A DNA stretch of 64,000 bases from Pseudarthrobacter sp. C4D7 (GCF_013359725.1 NZ_JABFMW010000002.1:310001-374000); one strand, 5' to 3'. Shown: positions 40,352 through 49,995, counted from the first letter of the stretch. Notes: generated by a model from the letters alone, not told the origin. A program made the numbers and translations.

Positions 40352-43300
40352 TTGCACCTCAAAAGCCTCACCGTCCGGGGGTTCAAGTCCTTTGCCTCTG
40401 CGACCACCTTCGACTTCGAACCCGGCGTCACCGCCGTCGTTGGTCCCAATGGATCCGGGAAGTCCAACGTGGTGGATGCACTGGCATGGGTCATGGGCGA
40501 ACAGGGCGCCAAGACGCTGCGCGGCGGCAAAATGGAGGATGTCATTTTTGCCGGGACGTCGGGGCGTCCTCCGCTGGGCCGCGCCCATGTGTCGCTGACC
40601 ATCGACAACACCGACGGCGCACTCCCCATCGAATACAGCGAAGTGACGATCTCGCGGACGCTGTTCCGGACGGGCGGATCCGAATATGCCATCAACGGTG
40701 CCGGCTGCCGCCTGCTGGACATCCAGGAACTGCTCTCCGATTCCGGGCTGGGCCGGGAAATGCACGTCATCGTGGGCCAGGGCCAGCTGGACCGCGTCCT
40801 GCACGCCACGCCCGAGGACCGCCGCGGCTTCATCGAGGAGGCGGCGGGGATCCTCAAGCACCGGCGGCGCAAGGAACGGACGGTCCGGAAACTCGAGGCC
40901 ATGCAGGCCAACCTGCAGCGGCTCACCGATCTCACCGGCGAGATCCGGCGGCAGCTCACCCCCTTGGGGAAGCAGGCTGAGGTGGCCCGCCGCGCCCAGC
41001 GCGTCCAGTTCGACGTCCGGGACGCCCGCGCGCGCCTGCTCGCCGACGACCTCGTCCAGCTGCAGCAGGCCCTCGAACAGGATGTGGCGGACGAAGCCGC
41101 GCTTAAGGCGCGCCGGACCGCCGTCGAACAGGAACTTGAGGCCGGGCGGCGGCAGCAGGCAACCCTGGAGCAGCGTGCCGCCGAGGCCACTCCGCGGCTC
41201 AATGCCGCGCGGGATACCTGGTACCGGCTGTCCACGGCACGTGAGCGGCTGAGGTCCCTCGGTTCCCTTGCCACGGAACGGAGCCGCCTGCTGGGCTCGG
41301 AGGACACCGCGCCGGCTTCCGGGCGGGACCCCGAACAACTGGAGCGCCAGGCAGCCAGGGTGCGGCAGGAGCTGGCTGAACTCGAACAGGACATCCAGGC
41401 CAGGCGCGCCGCGCTGGATGCCGCCAGCGCAGCAAAGACAGACGCCGAACGGGCTGCGCAGGCAGAAGACCAGCGGCTTACCGCGCAGCTCCGTGCCGCC
41501 GCCGACCGTCGGGAAGGCCTTGCGCGCCTGGCCGGGCAGGTTGCCGCGGCAAGGTCCCGGGTGGAGTCTGCCCAGGCGGAGCTGGGACGGCTGCGCGAAT
41601 CGCTTGCCGCTGGAACCGAACGCCGTGCCCGCGCCCAGGCTGAGTTCACGGCCCTGGAAAACCAGGTGGCCGGCGTGGAGGAAGGTGAGGAATCACTGGA
41701 CGCTGACTATGAGGCAGCCAGCGACGCCCTGGACGCGGTCCTTGGAGAAATCGCGGACCTCAAAGCGGCCGTCAACGAAGGGGTCCGCAAGCGGGATGCG
41801 CTGGCGGCGCGCCTGGATGCGCTGAAGCTTGGCCTTGACCGCAAGGACGGCGCCAGGCACGTGCTCGAATCCGGGATCCCCGGCGTGCTGGAGAGCCTTG
41901 CTGCCGGGATCACCGTCCAGCCGGGCTTCGAGCCGGCTGTTGCCGCTGCCCTCGGTGAGGCGTCCGAGGCCGTGCTCGTCCGGGACCGGGACGCGGCAGC
42001 CGCCGTGCTGGAACGCCTCAAGGAGGACGACGCCGGGCGGGCGTCCTTGCTCCTCGCCTCGGCCCACGCCCTGCAGGCCGACAACGAAGCACACGAGCCG
42101 CTTCCGGACGGGGCGCAGTGGGCGGCTGACCTCGTGGACGGGCCTGCGGAGCACGTTGCCCTGGTCCGGCACCTGCTGTCCCGGACCGCCGTCGTCACCG
42201 GCATCGAGGCCGCGACCGCCCTGGTTGCTTCGGTTCCCTCGCTGACTGCCGTCACCCGGGATGGGGACGTCTTCACCGCCGTCTCCGCCACGGGCGGCTC
42301 TGCCAAGGCGCCGTCCCTCCTGGAGGTCCAGGCGGCAGTGGACGACGCCGGCCGCGGACTGTCGGCGGTCACCGCGGACCTTGAACGGAACAGGTTCGCC
42401 CTGGCCGCCGCCGAGGCCCGGCGGAAGGGGGCGCAGGAGGAAGCGGACGCTGCCCTGGACAAGCTGCACGACTCCGACGCCCGTCTCGCCGCCGTGGCTG
42501 AGCGGCTGGGCCACCTGAATTCAGTCCTGCGCAGCGCCGTGGGGGAGAGCGAGCGGCTGGCCGCCTCGCTGGCCAGGGCCGAAGGCAACGTCGCGGCCGA
42601 GGAAGAAGCGCTCGCGGCCGTCGCTGCCCGGTTGGCGGCGGCTCAGGAGGCCCCCATGGAGGAAGAGCCTTCGCCGGCGCAGCGCGACGCCCTGGCCGGT
42701 GCCGCCTCCGCCGCCCGCGCGGCCGAGGTGGAAGCGCGCCTGTCCCTGCGCAGCGCCGAAGAACAGTTGGTGGCTACCGGCAACCGGGTGGCGTCCCTGG
42801 AGCGCGCCGCCGCCACCGAACGCCGCGCCCGCGAGGAAGCGGCGGAGCGCGCCCGGCGCCGGCGCATCCAGGCCCGGCGCGCGGCGGCCGTGTCCGCGGG
42901 AGTCGAGCAGGCCCTTGCCTATGTGGACGTGTCGGTGGACCTTGCCCGGCACGAGCGTGACCTCGCCGAGGAAAACCGCGAGCAGCGTGACCGGGGGCTC
43001 CGGGATATCCGGGAAGCCAATGATGCCCTGGCCCGGGAACTGGCCCAACTCACCGACTCCGTCCACCGGGACGAACTCGCCCGGGCCCAGCAGCTCGCCC
43101 GGATCGAGGCGGTGGAAAGCCGCTCCGTGGACGAACTCGGCATCACCCCTGAAGCGCTGGTCAACGAATTCGGGCCGCACGTCCCGGTGCCTGTTCCGGC
43201 GGAGGAATCAGGAGACAAGTGGGCTGCCCTCCGCGCCCCGGTCGATGCGGACGGGGAGGAAATCAGGGACGGCAAGCCCTACGTCCGGCAGGAGCAGGAG

Positions 43301-43939
43301 AAACGGCTGCGGAAGGCGGAGCGGGACCTGGCCAGCCTGGGCAAGGTTAACCCCCTGGCGCTGGAGGAATTCGCGGCTCTTGAGGAGCGGCACCAGTTCC
43401 TCAGCACCCAGCTTGAGGATTTGAAGGCCAGCCGCCGTGATCTGCTGGACATCATCAAGGAGGTGGATGACAGGGTCCAGCGCGTCTTTGCCGAAGCCTT
43501 CCAGGACACCCAGGCCCAGTTCGTCCGCGTTTTCGAGCGTCTCTTTCCCGGCGGCGAGGGCCGCCTGGTCCTGACCGACCCCGCGGACATGCTCACCACC
43601 GGCATCGAGGTGGAGGCACGTCCCGCGGGCAAGAAGATCAAGCGGTTGTCCCTGCTCTCCGGCGGCGAACGCTCGCTGACCGCAGTGGCGCTGCTGGTGG
43701 CCATCTTCAAGGCCCGGCCCTCGCCGTTCTACGTCATGGACGAGGTGGAGGCGGCACTGGATGACACCAACCTTGGGCGGCTCATCACCATCTTTGAGGA
43801 ACTCCGGGAATCCAGCCAGCTCATCGTCATCACGCACCAGAAGCGGACCATGGAAGTGGCCGACGCCCTGTACGGGGTCACCATGAGGGGCGACGGCGTT
43901 TCCACCGTCATCAGCCAGCGGCTCGGGGCTGAGGTATAG
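40352..43939 (+). CDS. smc: Chromosome segregation protein SMC
   Basis: 1195-residue structural-maintenance-of-chromosomes ATPase that organises and segregates the nucleoid. The Walker A motif GPNGSGKSN is at 31-39. Two long coiled coils flank a hinge around residues 500-660, and the C-terminal head carries the signature LSGGERSL and the Walker B FYVMDEVEAALDD. The start may be ATG 40319, but TTG 40352 yields the conserved LHLKSLTVRGFKSFA beginning and has AGGAG upstream, though 13 bases away. ftsY follows after 62 bases, a common actinobacterial order. Confidence 0.96.
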   Translation: MHLKSLTVRGFKSFASATTFDFEPGVTAVVGPNGSGKSNVVDALAWVMGEQGAKTLRGGKMEDVIFAGTSGRPPLGRAHVSLTIDNTDGALPIEYSEVTISRTLFRTGGSEYAINGAGCRLLDIQELLSDSGLGREMHVIVGQGQLDRVLHATPEDRRGFIEEAAGILKHRRRKERTVRKLEAMQANLQRLTDLTGEIRRQLTPLGKQAEVARRAQRVQFDVRDARARLLADDLVQLQQALEQDVADEAALKARRTAVEQELEAGRRQQATLEQRAAEATPRLNAARDTWYRLSTARERLRSLGSLATERSRLLGSEDTAPASGRDPEQLERQAARVRQELAELEQDIQARRAALDAASAAKTDAERAAQAEDQRLTAQLRAAADRREGLARLAGQVAAARSRVESAQAELGRLRESLAAGTERRARAQAEFTALENQVAGVEEGEESLDADYEAASDALDAVLGEIADLKAAVNEGVRKRDALAARLDALKLGLDRKDGARHVLESGIPGVLESLAAGITVQPGFEPAVAAALGEASEAVLVRDRDAAAAVLERLKEDDAGRASLLLASAHALQADNEAHEPLPDGAQWAADLVDGPAEHVALVRHLLSRTAVVTGIEAATALVASVPSLTAVTRDGDVFTAVSATGGSAKAPSLLEVQAAVDDAGRGLSAVTADLERNRFALAAAEARRKGAQEEADAALDKLHDSDARLAAVAERLGHLNSVLRSAVGESERLAASLARAEGNVAAEEEALAAVAARLAAAQEAPMEEEPSPAQRDALAGAASAARAAEVEARLSLRSAEEQLVATGNRVASLERAAATERRAREEAAERARRRRIQARRAAAVSAGVEQALAYVDVSVDLARHERDLAEENREQRDRGLRDIREANDALARELAQLTDSVHRDELARAQQLARIEAVESRSVDELGITPEALVNEFGPHVPVPVPAEESGDKWAALRAPVDADGEEIRDGKPYVRQEQEKRLRKAERDLASLGKVNPLALEEFAALEERHQFLSTQLEDLKASRRDLLDIIKEVDDRVQRVFAEAFQDTQAQFVRVFERLFPGGEGRLVLTDPADMLTTGIEVEARPAGKKIKRLSLLSGGERSLTAVALLVAIFKARPSPFYVMDEVEAALDDTNLGRLITIFEELRESSQLIVITHQKRTMEVADALYGVTMRGDGVSTVISQRLGAEV

Positions 43940-44001
43940 CGGCAGGTCAGGCCCGTGAAGGGCGCCGGAACCGGGCAAGGCGTTTGTGAGAAGCTAGGGG
44001 A

Positions 44002-45207
44002 GTGAATGACATCCTTCCCATTGTCCTGTCCATTCTTGTTGCGCTGGTGGTCATCGGCGGCCTGATCCCGGTCCTGCTCAAGACCCGGCGGAACGTCACC
44101 CGCTACCCCGGTACCAGGGATGCCAACGACCCCGAAATCCGCCCCGGTGGAGGCACTGCGGTAGCGGACCGCGAAGGGACCATTGAGGGCAAGGCGCCGG
44201 AGGGCGCGGACCTCGAGGAGCTGGACACCACCACCGTTCCGGACAATGCGGCCGGGCTGGAAACCATTCGCGTCGAAACCCCGCTGCCCGTCGCCGGCCG
44301 CCTGGCCCGCCTGCGGGAGCGCCTGGCCCGCTCCAACAACGTCATGGGCAAGGGCCTGCTGGCGCTGCTGTCCAGCGACCGGATCGACGAAAGCGTCTGG
44401 GATGAAGTAGAGGAAACCCTCCTGCTCGCGGACCTGGGAACCGAACCCACCATGCAGCTGGTTGACGCCCTCCGGGAGCGCGTCAAGGTCCTGGGCACCC
44501 GCACTCCGGAACACGTCAAGACCATGCTCCGGGAAGAACTCATCAAGCTGGTGGACCCCACCATGGACCGCAGCCTCAACGTCCAGCGGCATGCCGACAA
44601 GCCCGCCGTGATGATGGTGGTGGGCGTCAACGGCGTGGGGAAGACCACCACCGTGGGCAAGCTGGCCCGCGTGCTGGTTGCCGAGGACAAGGATGTCCTG
44701 TTGGGCGCCGCAGACACCTTCCGCGCCGCTGCCGCCGAGCAGTTGGCCACCTGGGGCCAGCGCGTAGGCGTTCCCACCGTAAAGTCCGACATCGACGGCG
44801 CCGATCCCGCCTCGGTTGCCTACGAGGCAGTCAAGGCCGGGATCGAGCAGGAAGTCGATGTGGTCATGATCGACACCGCCGGGCGTCTCCAGAACAAAGT
44901 GGGCCTGATGGACGAACTGGGCAAGGTCAAGCGCGTCGTGGAAAAGCTGGCCGAGGTGGATGAGGTCCTCCTGGTGCTCGATGCCACCACCGGACAGAAC
45001 GGCCTGAACCAGGCCCGGGTCTTCTCTGAGGTGGTCAACATCACCGGCATCGTGCTGACCAAGCTGGACGGAACCGCTAAGGGCGGCATCGTCGTCGCCA
45101 TCCAGAAAACCCTGGGTGTTCCCGTCAAGCTCATCGGGCTGGGCGAAGGTGCGGACGACCTCGCCCCCTTTGATACCGAAGGATTTGTTGACGCCCTGCT
45201 GAACTGA
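44002..45207 (+). CDS. ftsY: Signal recognition particle receptor FtsY
   Basis: 401-residue GTPase that docks SRP-ribosome complexes at the membrane. An N-terminal membrane segment (about residues 3-26) replaces the purely peripheral anchoring of E. coli FtsY, as is usual in actinobacteria. An acidic linker precedes the NG domain with GVNGVGKTTT, DTAGRLQNK and TKLDGTAKGG. GTG start; the AGGGGA just before it is too close for a good Shine-Dalgarno. The partner ffh is 5 kb downstream. Confidence 0.96.
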   Translation: MNDILPIVLSILVALVVIGGLIPVLLKTRRNVTRYPGTRDANDPEIRPGGGTAVADREGTIEGKAPEGADLEELDTTTVPDNAAGLETIRVETPLPVAGRLARLRERLARSNNVMGKGLLALLSSDRIDESVWDEVEETLLLADLGTEPTMQLVDALRERVKVLGTRTPEHVKTMLREELIKLVDPTMDRSLNVQRHADKPAVMMVVGVNGVGKTTTVGKLARVLVAEDKDVLLGAADTFRAAAAEQLATWGQRVGVPTVKSDIDGADPASVAYEAVKAGIEQEVDVVMIDTAGRLQNKVGLMDELGKVKRVVEKLAEVDEVLLVLDATTGQNGLNQARVFSEVVNITGIVLTKLDGTAKGGIVVAIQKTLGVPVKLIGLGEGADDLAPFDTEGFVDALLN

Positions 45208-45222
45208 CGCCTTTCGGCGCAC

Positions 45223-45253
45223 GCGGGCGCCCGGACGTGCCGGGGCGCTCCGC
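45223..45253. terminator. Imperfect hairpin between ftsY and the convergent MFS gene
   Basis: A 12-bp GC-rich stem with two single-base bulges, between convergent stops at 45207 and 45262. No T-tract. Confidence 0.4.
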
Positions 45254-45261
45254 GCCGCAGC

Positions 45262-46503
45262 CTAGTTGGCTGGGGTGCGGAGCGTTTCGCGGGTGGGCAG
45301 CCAGCCGGCAGCCGCAAGGAGCATCGCTGCACCCGTCACGCCAAAGGCCCAGCCGAATCCCAGCCCATCCGCCAGCATCCCCGCCACGAGCGGGCCAACG
45401 ATCGCCCCGACGTCGGACATCATCTGGTACACAGCCAGCACCTTGCCGCCTGACCGACCGTTGCCGATGACGTCAGCCACGGCGGCCTGCTGGGCAGGAC
45501 CGAAAAGGCCTGACCCGACCCCGGCGAGCGTCGACGCTGCAAGGAACCAGGGGAGGTTCGCTGTGACGCCGATGGCCGCCGTGGAGAGCGCGGCCACCAC
45601 CAGACCGGACAACATCATGGGTTTGCGACCCACCGAGTCCGCCAACCGTCCCGAAAAAGTCAGTGCCGCGGCGTTTCCGGCGGCGAAAACCGCCAGTGCA
45701 AGGCCCGCCGCCTGCGGTCCCGCTCCGAAGGCCGCCGCCGCGAACAGCGGCACCGTTGCCATCCGGACGCCAAAGGTGGCCCACCCGTTGGCAAAGCTGG
45801 AGATCAGGGCGGAGCGGTAGGTTCCCGCGGCCAACGCGTCGCCAAAGCGCATGTCCGGGGCGCGGTCCCGTGCCTCGGCTCCTCCCCGCCGCTGGTGGCT
45901 CAGCTGGGTCTGGACCACGAACGCAGCCACCAGCAGTGCCGCGGCGTAGGCGAGGAAGGGGACCCGCAGGCCCAGTCCCGCCAGCAGCCCGCCCACAATC
46001 GGGCCGCAGACGTTTCCAATGAGGAACGCCGACGCGTAGGCCCCCGACACCCTGCCCCTGCTCTGGGGCGGCGCCAGCCGGACCACCAGGGCCATGGATG
46101 CCACCGTGAACATCACCGACCCGGCCCCGCCCAGCCCGCGGAACAGCAACAGCTGCCAGTAGTCCTGCGCAAAGGCGCATGCCGCCGTGGACAGTGCCAC
46201 GATCAGCAGCCCGGCGACGTAGATGGGACGTTCGCCGCGCTTGCCGATCAGGGCGCCCCCGGCCGGGGCGAATGCCAGCCGCATGAAGGCGAAGATGGCC
46301 ACAATGACCGCAGCCTCGGTGTTTCCCACCCCAAACGTTGTGGCGAACTGCGGCAATACCGGCGCAACAAGCCCGAAGCCAAGCGCGATGAGGAACGCCG
46401 CGGCCAGCATCACCTTGATGTCACGGGGGAGCTTTTTCCGCTGCGGCCTTAGCCGCGCCAAAAACCTCGAAGTGGCGCCGCTTGCGCGGGGTGGAGCCGT
46501 CAT
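45262..46503 (-). CDS. MFS transporter (drug-efflux-like)
   Basis: 413-residue major facilitator with about 12 membrane helices. The clearest motif is SGRLADSVGRKP (motif A) in the second half, and GRVSGAYASAFLIGNVCGPIVGG matches motif C of drug/proton antiporters. Efflux is therefore likely but the substrate is unknown. ATG 46503 has AAGGA ten bases ahead on the minus strand. It is inserted between ftsY and amtB, which are neighbours in mycobacteria, and is divergent from amtB. Confidence 0.85.
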   Translation of the reverse strand: MTAPPRASGATSRFLARLRPQRKKLPRDIKVMLAAAFLIALGFGLVAPVLPQFATTFGVGNTEAAVIVAIFAFMRLAFAPAGGALIGKRGERPIYVAGLLIVALSTAACAFAQDYWQLLLFRGLGGAGSVMFTVASMALVVRLAPPQSRGRVSGAYASAFLIGNVCGPIVGGLLAGLGLRVPFLAYAAALLVAAFVVQTQLSHQRRGGAEARDRAPDMRFGDALAAGTYRSALISSFANGWATFGVRMATVPLFAAAAFGAGPQAAGLALAVFAAGNAAALTFSGRLADSVGRKPMMLSGLVVAALSTAAIGVTANLPWFLAASTLAGVGSGLFGPAQQAAVADVIGNGRSGGKVLAVYQMMSDVGAIVGPLVAGMLADGLGFGWAFGVTGAAMLLAAAGWLPTRETLRTPAN

Positions 46504-46552
46504 GGTGCAGGTGTCCTTGCTGGAAAGGGAGCCGGGTGGCTGCGCGGGTGCG

Positions 46553-46568
46553 GAAACATAACCGTAAC
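46553..46568 (+). promoter_or_regulatory. Possible GlnR-type nitrogen-control half sites
   Basis: GAAAC and GTAAC are separated by six bases, resembling the repeated GTnAC/GnAAC half sites of actinobacterial GlnR. They stand about 160 bases before amtB, a usual GlnR target. The match is partial. Confidence 0.3.
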
Positions 46569-46687
46569 AAGGCGGATATGCACCATTTACTTCCTAGAGG
46601 TTGTTGTAACAGGCTGGCAATCTAAATCCTCCGCGGGCGAAACACGCCGCCCACAGACTCTTTACAGGACGCAAAAGGCGTTGGCAG

Positions 46688-46701
46688 GCGGAGTACTCCG
46701 C
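46688..46701. promoter_or_regulatory. Perfect 14-bp palindrome before amtB
   Basis: GCGGAGTACTCCGC is a perfect palindrome ending 27 bases before the amtB ATG and 10-20 bases before its GAGAGGA Shine-Dalgarno. In RNA it could form only a tight hairpin; as DNA it suits a dimeric regulator. Confidence 0.45.
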
Positions 46702-46728
46702 AAGATTCGATGAGAGAGGACGTGCACC

Positions 46729-48081
46729 ATGGAACTTACCGCAGGTCACGTTTGGGTCATGGTAGCGGCAGCCCTGGTGCTGTTCATGACACCCGGTCTG
46801 GCATTTTTCTACGGCGGCATGACCCGCGCCAAGGCAGCCCTGAACATGATGATGATGAGCTTCATCTCCATCGGCATGGTGGGCGTTGTCTGGGTGCTGT
46901 GGGGCGCTTCCATGAGCTCCGGGGAAGGGTTCATGGAAATTGTGGGCAACCCGTTCGCCACATTCGGCCTCGAGGGCATCAACACCCCTGACGGCCTGAT
47001 CAAGGTGGGCTACGCGGCCACCTTCGCCATCATCACCGTGGCACTGATCAGCGGCGCCATCGCCGACCGCGCCAAGTTCGGCGCGTGGTCCGTCTTCGTT
47101 CCCGTTTGGGTCACGCTGGTGTACTGCCCGCTGGCCTACATGGTGTGGGGCGGCGGTCTCTTCGGCCCCGAAGGGGCAATCGGCAAGGCCCTGGGGCCGG
47201 CCATCGACTTCGCCGGCGGCACCGTGGTCCACATCAACGCAGGTGTTGCGGCGCTGATCCTGGTCCTGATCATCGGCAACCGGAAGGGCTTCGGCAAGGA
47301 CCCCAACCACCGCCCGCACAACATCCCGTTCGTCATGCTCGGTGCAGCCATCCTGTGGTTCGGCTGGTTCGGCTTCAACGGCGGCGCAGCAACCACCGCC
47401 GAACAGGGCGGCCTCATCTGGGTCAACACCCTCGCTGCCCCGGCAGCAGCCATGCTCGGCTGGCTCGTCACCGAACGCATCCGCGACGGCCACCCCACCT
47501 CCCTGGGTGCCGCATCCGGCGTCGTGGCCGGCCTCGTCGCCATCACCCCCGCCTGTGCCAACGTCAGCCCGGTGGGTGCCCTTGGCCTGGGCGTCGTGGC
47601 CGGCGTCGCCTCAGCCCTCGCCGTTGGCCTGAAGTTCCGCTGGGGCTTTGACGACTCCCTGGACGTCGTCGGCGTGCACCTTGTCTCCGGCATCATCGGC
47701 ACCGTGGCGCTGGGCTTCATCGCACTGCCCACCGACGGTGTTGGCGGCGGCCTCTTCTACGGTGGCGGCCTCACCCAGCTCTGGGCACAGCTCGCTGCAG
47801 CCGGCATCGCCATCGCCTACTCGGCAGTCCTGACGGCCATCATTGCGCTGGCCATCCACAAGACCATGGGCTTCCGCGTCTCGCAGGAACAGGAAACGGT
47901 GGGTGTGGACCTCAGCCTGCACGCCGAGACTGCCTACGAGTTCGGCCTCAGTGGCCACGGTGGCAGCTTCCAGCCGCTGCACGACATGATCACCGGCAAG
48001 GGCCACGGCGAAACGGTCCAGGCATCATCCGGTGCACAACAGGCACAGCCGGCAACAGGTAAGGAAAGCGTGGGGGCATGA
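46729..48081 (+). CDS. amtB: Ammonium transporter
   Basis: 450-residue Amt/MEP/Rh channel with eleven predicted membrane helices. FFYGGMTRAKAALN near the N-terminus and the pore twin-histidine pair, in GGTVVHINAG and GVHLVSGIIG, are conserved. The cytoplasmic tail is extended by about 40 hydrophilic residues after the position where PII docks. It overlaps glnK by four bases (ATGA), so transporter and its PII regulator are made together. Nitrogen control is suggested by possible GlnR half sites upstream. Confidence 0.97.
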   Translation: MELTAGHVWVMVAAALVLFMTPGLAFFYGGMTRAKAALNMMMMSFISIGMVGVVWVLWGASMSSGEGFMEIVGNPFATFGLEGINTPDGLIKVGYAATFAIITVALISGAIADRAKFGAWSVFVPVWVTLVYCPLAYMVWGGGLFGPEGAIGKALGPAIDFAGGTVVHINAGVAALILVLIIGNRKGFGKDPNHRPHNIPFVMLGAAILWFGWFGFNGGAATTAEQGGLIWVNTLAAPAAAMLGWLVTERIRDGHPTSLGAASGVVAGLVAITPACANVSPVGALGLGVVAGVASALAVGLKFRWGFDDSLDVVGVHLVSGIIGTVALGFIALPTDGVGGGLFYGGGLTQLWAQLAAAGIAIAYSAVLTAIIALAIHKTMGFRVSQEQETVGVDLSLHAETAYEFGLSGHGGSFQPLHDMITGKGHGETVQASSGAQQAQPATGKESVGA

Positions 48082-48416
48082 GACTGATCACTGCAATCGT
48101 CAGGCCGGAAAAGCTCGAAGCCATCAGGGAAGGGCTGGAAGCCTACGGTGTCCAGGGCCTGACCGTCAGCGCGGCCAGCGGCTACGGCCGGCAACGGGGC
48201 TACACGGAGGTCTACCGCGGCGCGGAGTACAACGTGGACCTCCTGCCCAAGATCCGGGTGGAAGTCCTGGCCACGGACGAGCAGGCCGACGACATCCTGG
48301 ACGTGATCATTGCCAGTTCCAATACCGGCCGGGCGGGCGACGGCAAGGTCTGGACCATGGACGTCCATGAAGCAGTGCGGGTCCGGACCGGCGAACGCGG
48401 AGTGGCCGCCATCTAA
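48078..48416 (+). CDS. glnK: Nitrogen regulatory protein PII
   Basis: 112-residue PII protein. The T-loop carries Tyr51 in YRGAEYNVD, the residue adenylylated (by GlnD) or uridylylated in the family, and the C-terminal TGERG motif is present. It senses nitrogen through ATP/ADP and 2-oxoglutarate and plugs AmtB. The usual third gene of the operon, glnD, is absent downstream; a terminator and a convergent zwf-like gene follow instead. Confidence 0.96.
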   Translation: MRLITAIVRPEKLEAIREGLEAYGVQGLTVSAASGYGRQRGYTEVYRGAEYNVDLLPKIRVEVLATDEQADDILDVIIASSNTGRAGDGKVWTMDVHEAVRVRTGERGVAAI

Positions 48417-48458
48417 GGCAGCAACAGCGGTTCCTGCGGGGACAACCGGACACTGATG

Positions 48459-48496
48459 CAGGACGGGCGGGAACCGAAAGGTTCCCGCCCGTCCTG
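48459..48496. terminator. Strong hairpin terminator between glnK and the zwf-like gene
   Basis: A perfect 17-bp stem (48459-48475 with 48480-48496) with a GAAA tetraloop. It is followed by a short T-rich TCTGTCGTT on the plus strand and can serve both convergent genes. Confidence 0.85.
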
Positions 48497-48510
48497 TCTG
48501 TCGTTGGGGC

Positions 48511-49911
48511 TCAGTCCTTGTGGCGGTTGGTGGGCCAGGACGCGGGGCCGGCCGACCCGGCGTCGTACTCCTCCAGCGGGACCTTGCCCTGTCCCCAGGC
48601 CTTGAGCACGGGCTCGACAATCCGCCAGCAGTCCTCGGCAGTATCGCTCCGGACGGACAGCAGCGGGTCACCGTTCAGGACTCCTTCCAGCACTTCACCG
48701 TACGGCAGGAGGTCTGAGGCGCTCAGTTCGGCCTCCAGGGTGACCCTGCCCAGGCTGAAGATGTTCCCGGGACCGTTGACGTCCACGTCGAATTCCAGCG
48801 TGTCCGGGCCGAAGCCGATCCGCAGCTGGTTGGGGGAGTCCACCCCGGTGAAACCCTGGGGAAGGTGGGGCACCGGGAGGAAGGTAACCACAGCTTCCTT
48901 GCGCTTGTCGCCCAATGCCTTGCCTGAACGCAGGATGAAGGGGACGCCCCGCCAGCGCCAGTTGTCAATGTCCACCTTGATCTCGGCGAGGGTTTCCGTG
49001 CCCCGGGCGGCGTCCACACCGTCTTCTTTGGCGTAGTCGGGCACCTGCTTGCCTGCCACCGATCCCGCCGTGTAGCGGGCCCTCCGCGAGTCGGTGACCG
49101 GATCCTTGACACTGCTGGCGCGGAGCACGGCGGAGACCGCATCGCGCAGGTCGCGTTCGCCGATGGTGGCCGGCGGCTCGATCGCCATGATGGCCATGAC
49201 CTGCAGGAGGTGGCTTTGGATCATGTCCCGGAGGGCGCCGGCACCGTCGTAGTAGCGGGCACGGCCCTCCAGCGCCAGGTCCTCGTCGAAGAAGATTTCC
49301 ACCTTTTCCACGTGCTGCCGGTTCCACACGGGCTCCAGGAAGTTGTTGGCGAACCGCAGGCCCAGGATGTTCAGGACCGTGGCCTTGCCCAGGAAATGGT
49401 CCACCCGGTGGATATGGTCCTCCGGGACCAGGCGGCCCAGCGTCCGGTTCAGCGAGCGGGCGGACTCCTCGCTGGAACCGAACGGCTTCTCCATGACCAG
49501 CCGGGTGCCCTCGGGAACCTCCTGGGGCTGGAGCGTCTCGCAGGCCAGCTGGCTGATCCGGGGCGGAAGGGCGAAGTAGACTGCAACCGGCCCCTGCAGC
49601 CCGCCCAGCAGCGAAGCAAGCGCTCCCTTCTCCGTGACATCCACCTGATGGTAAGCGGTCTCCTTCTCCATGGACTCCAGGGCGTCCTTCCCCGCATCAC
49701 CTGCTGCACCTGCTGCAGCGGCGAAAGAGGAATGCACCCGCTCCCGCCACTGCTCCGGCGTCCATGGATCAGAACCCGCGCCCACCAGGCTGAGTCCCTC
49801 CGCCCGGCCTGCGGCCACAAGGCGGGCAAGGCCCGGCAGGAGAAGCCGGCCGGTCAGGTCGCCCGAGGCGCCGAGGATGAGCAGGGTCTTGACAGTTGTT
49901 TGGCTCGTCAT
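48511..49911 (-). CDS. Glucose-6-phosphate dehydrogenase family protein
   Basis: 466-residue member of the Zwf family, which oxidises glucose 6-phosphate with NADP+ in the pentose phosphate pathway. The nucleotide motif is GASGDLTGR. The active-site motif is RVDHFLGK instead of the usual RIDHYLGKE, and the catalytic His is kept in MIQSHLLQ. These changes suggest a divergent, still active paralogue rather than the main zwf, normally beside tal/pgi genes in actinobacteria; that it is a second copy is inferred. It stands between glnK and ffh, where glnD is expected. Confidence 0.85.
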   Translation of the reverse strand: MTSQTTVKTLLILGASGDLTGRLLLPGLARLVAAGRAEGLSLVGAGSDPWTPEQWRERVHSSFAAAAGAAGDAGKDALESMEKETAYHQVDVTEKGALASLLGGLQGPVAVYFALPPRISQLACETLQPQEVPEGTRLVMEKPFGSSEESARSLNRTLGRLVPEDHIHRVDHFLGKATVLNILGLRFANNFLEPVWNRQHVEKVEIFFDEDLALEGRARYYDGAGALRDMIQSHLLQVMAIMAIEPPATIGERDLRDAVSAVLRASSVKDPVTDSRRARYTAGSVAGKQVPDYAKEDGVDAARGTETLAEIKVDIDNWRWRGVPFILRSGKALGDKRKEAVVTFLPVPHLPQGFTGVDSPNQLRIGFGPDTLEFDVDVNGPGNIFSLGRVTLEAELSASDLLPYGEVLEGVLNGDPLLSVRSDTAEDCWRIVEPVLKAWGQGKVPLEEYDAGSAGPASWPTNRHKD

Positions 49912-49995
49912 TTTGCCAGCATGCCACCTACCGGGCCCGACTTGATACCCTAAGTAGTCGAGTCCCGATCATCTCCTGAAAGAAGTTCACGGCGC

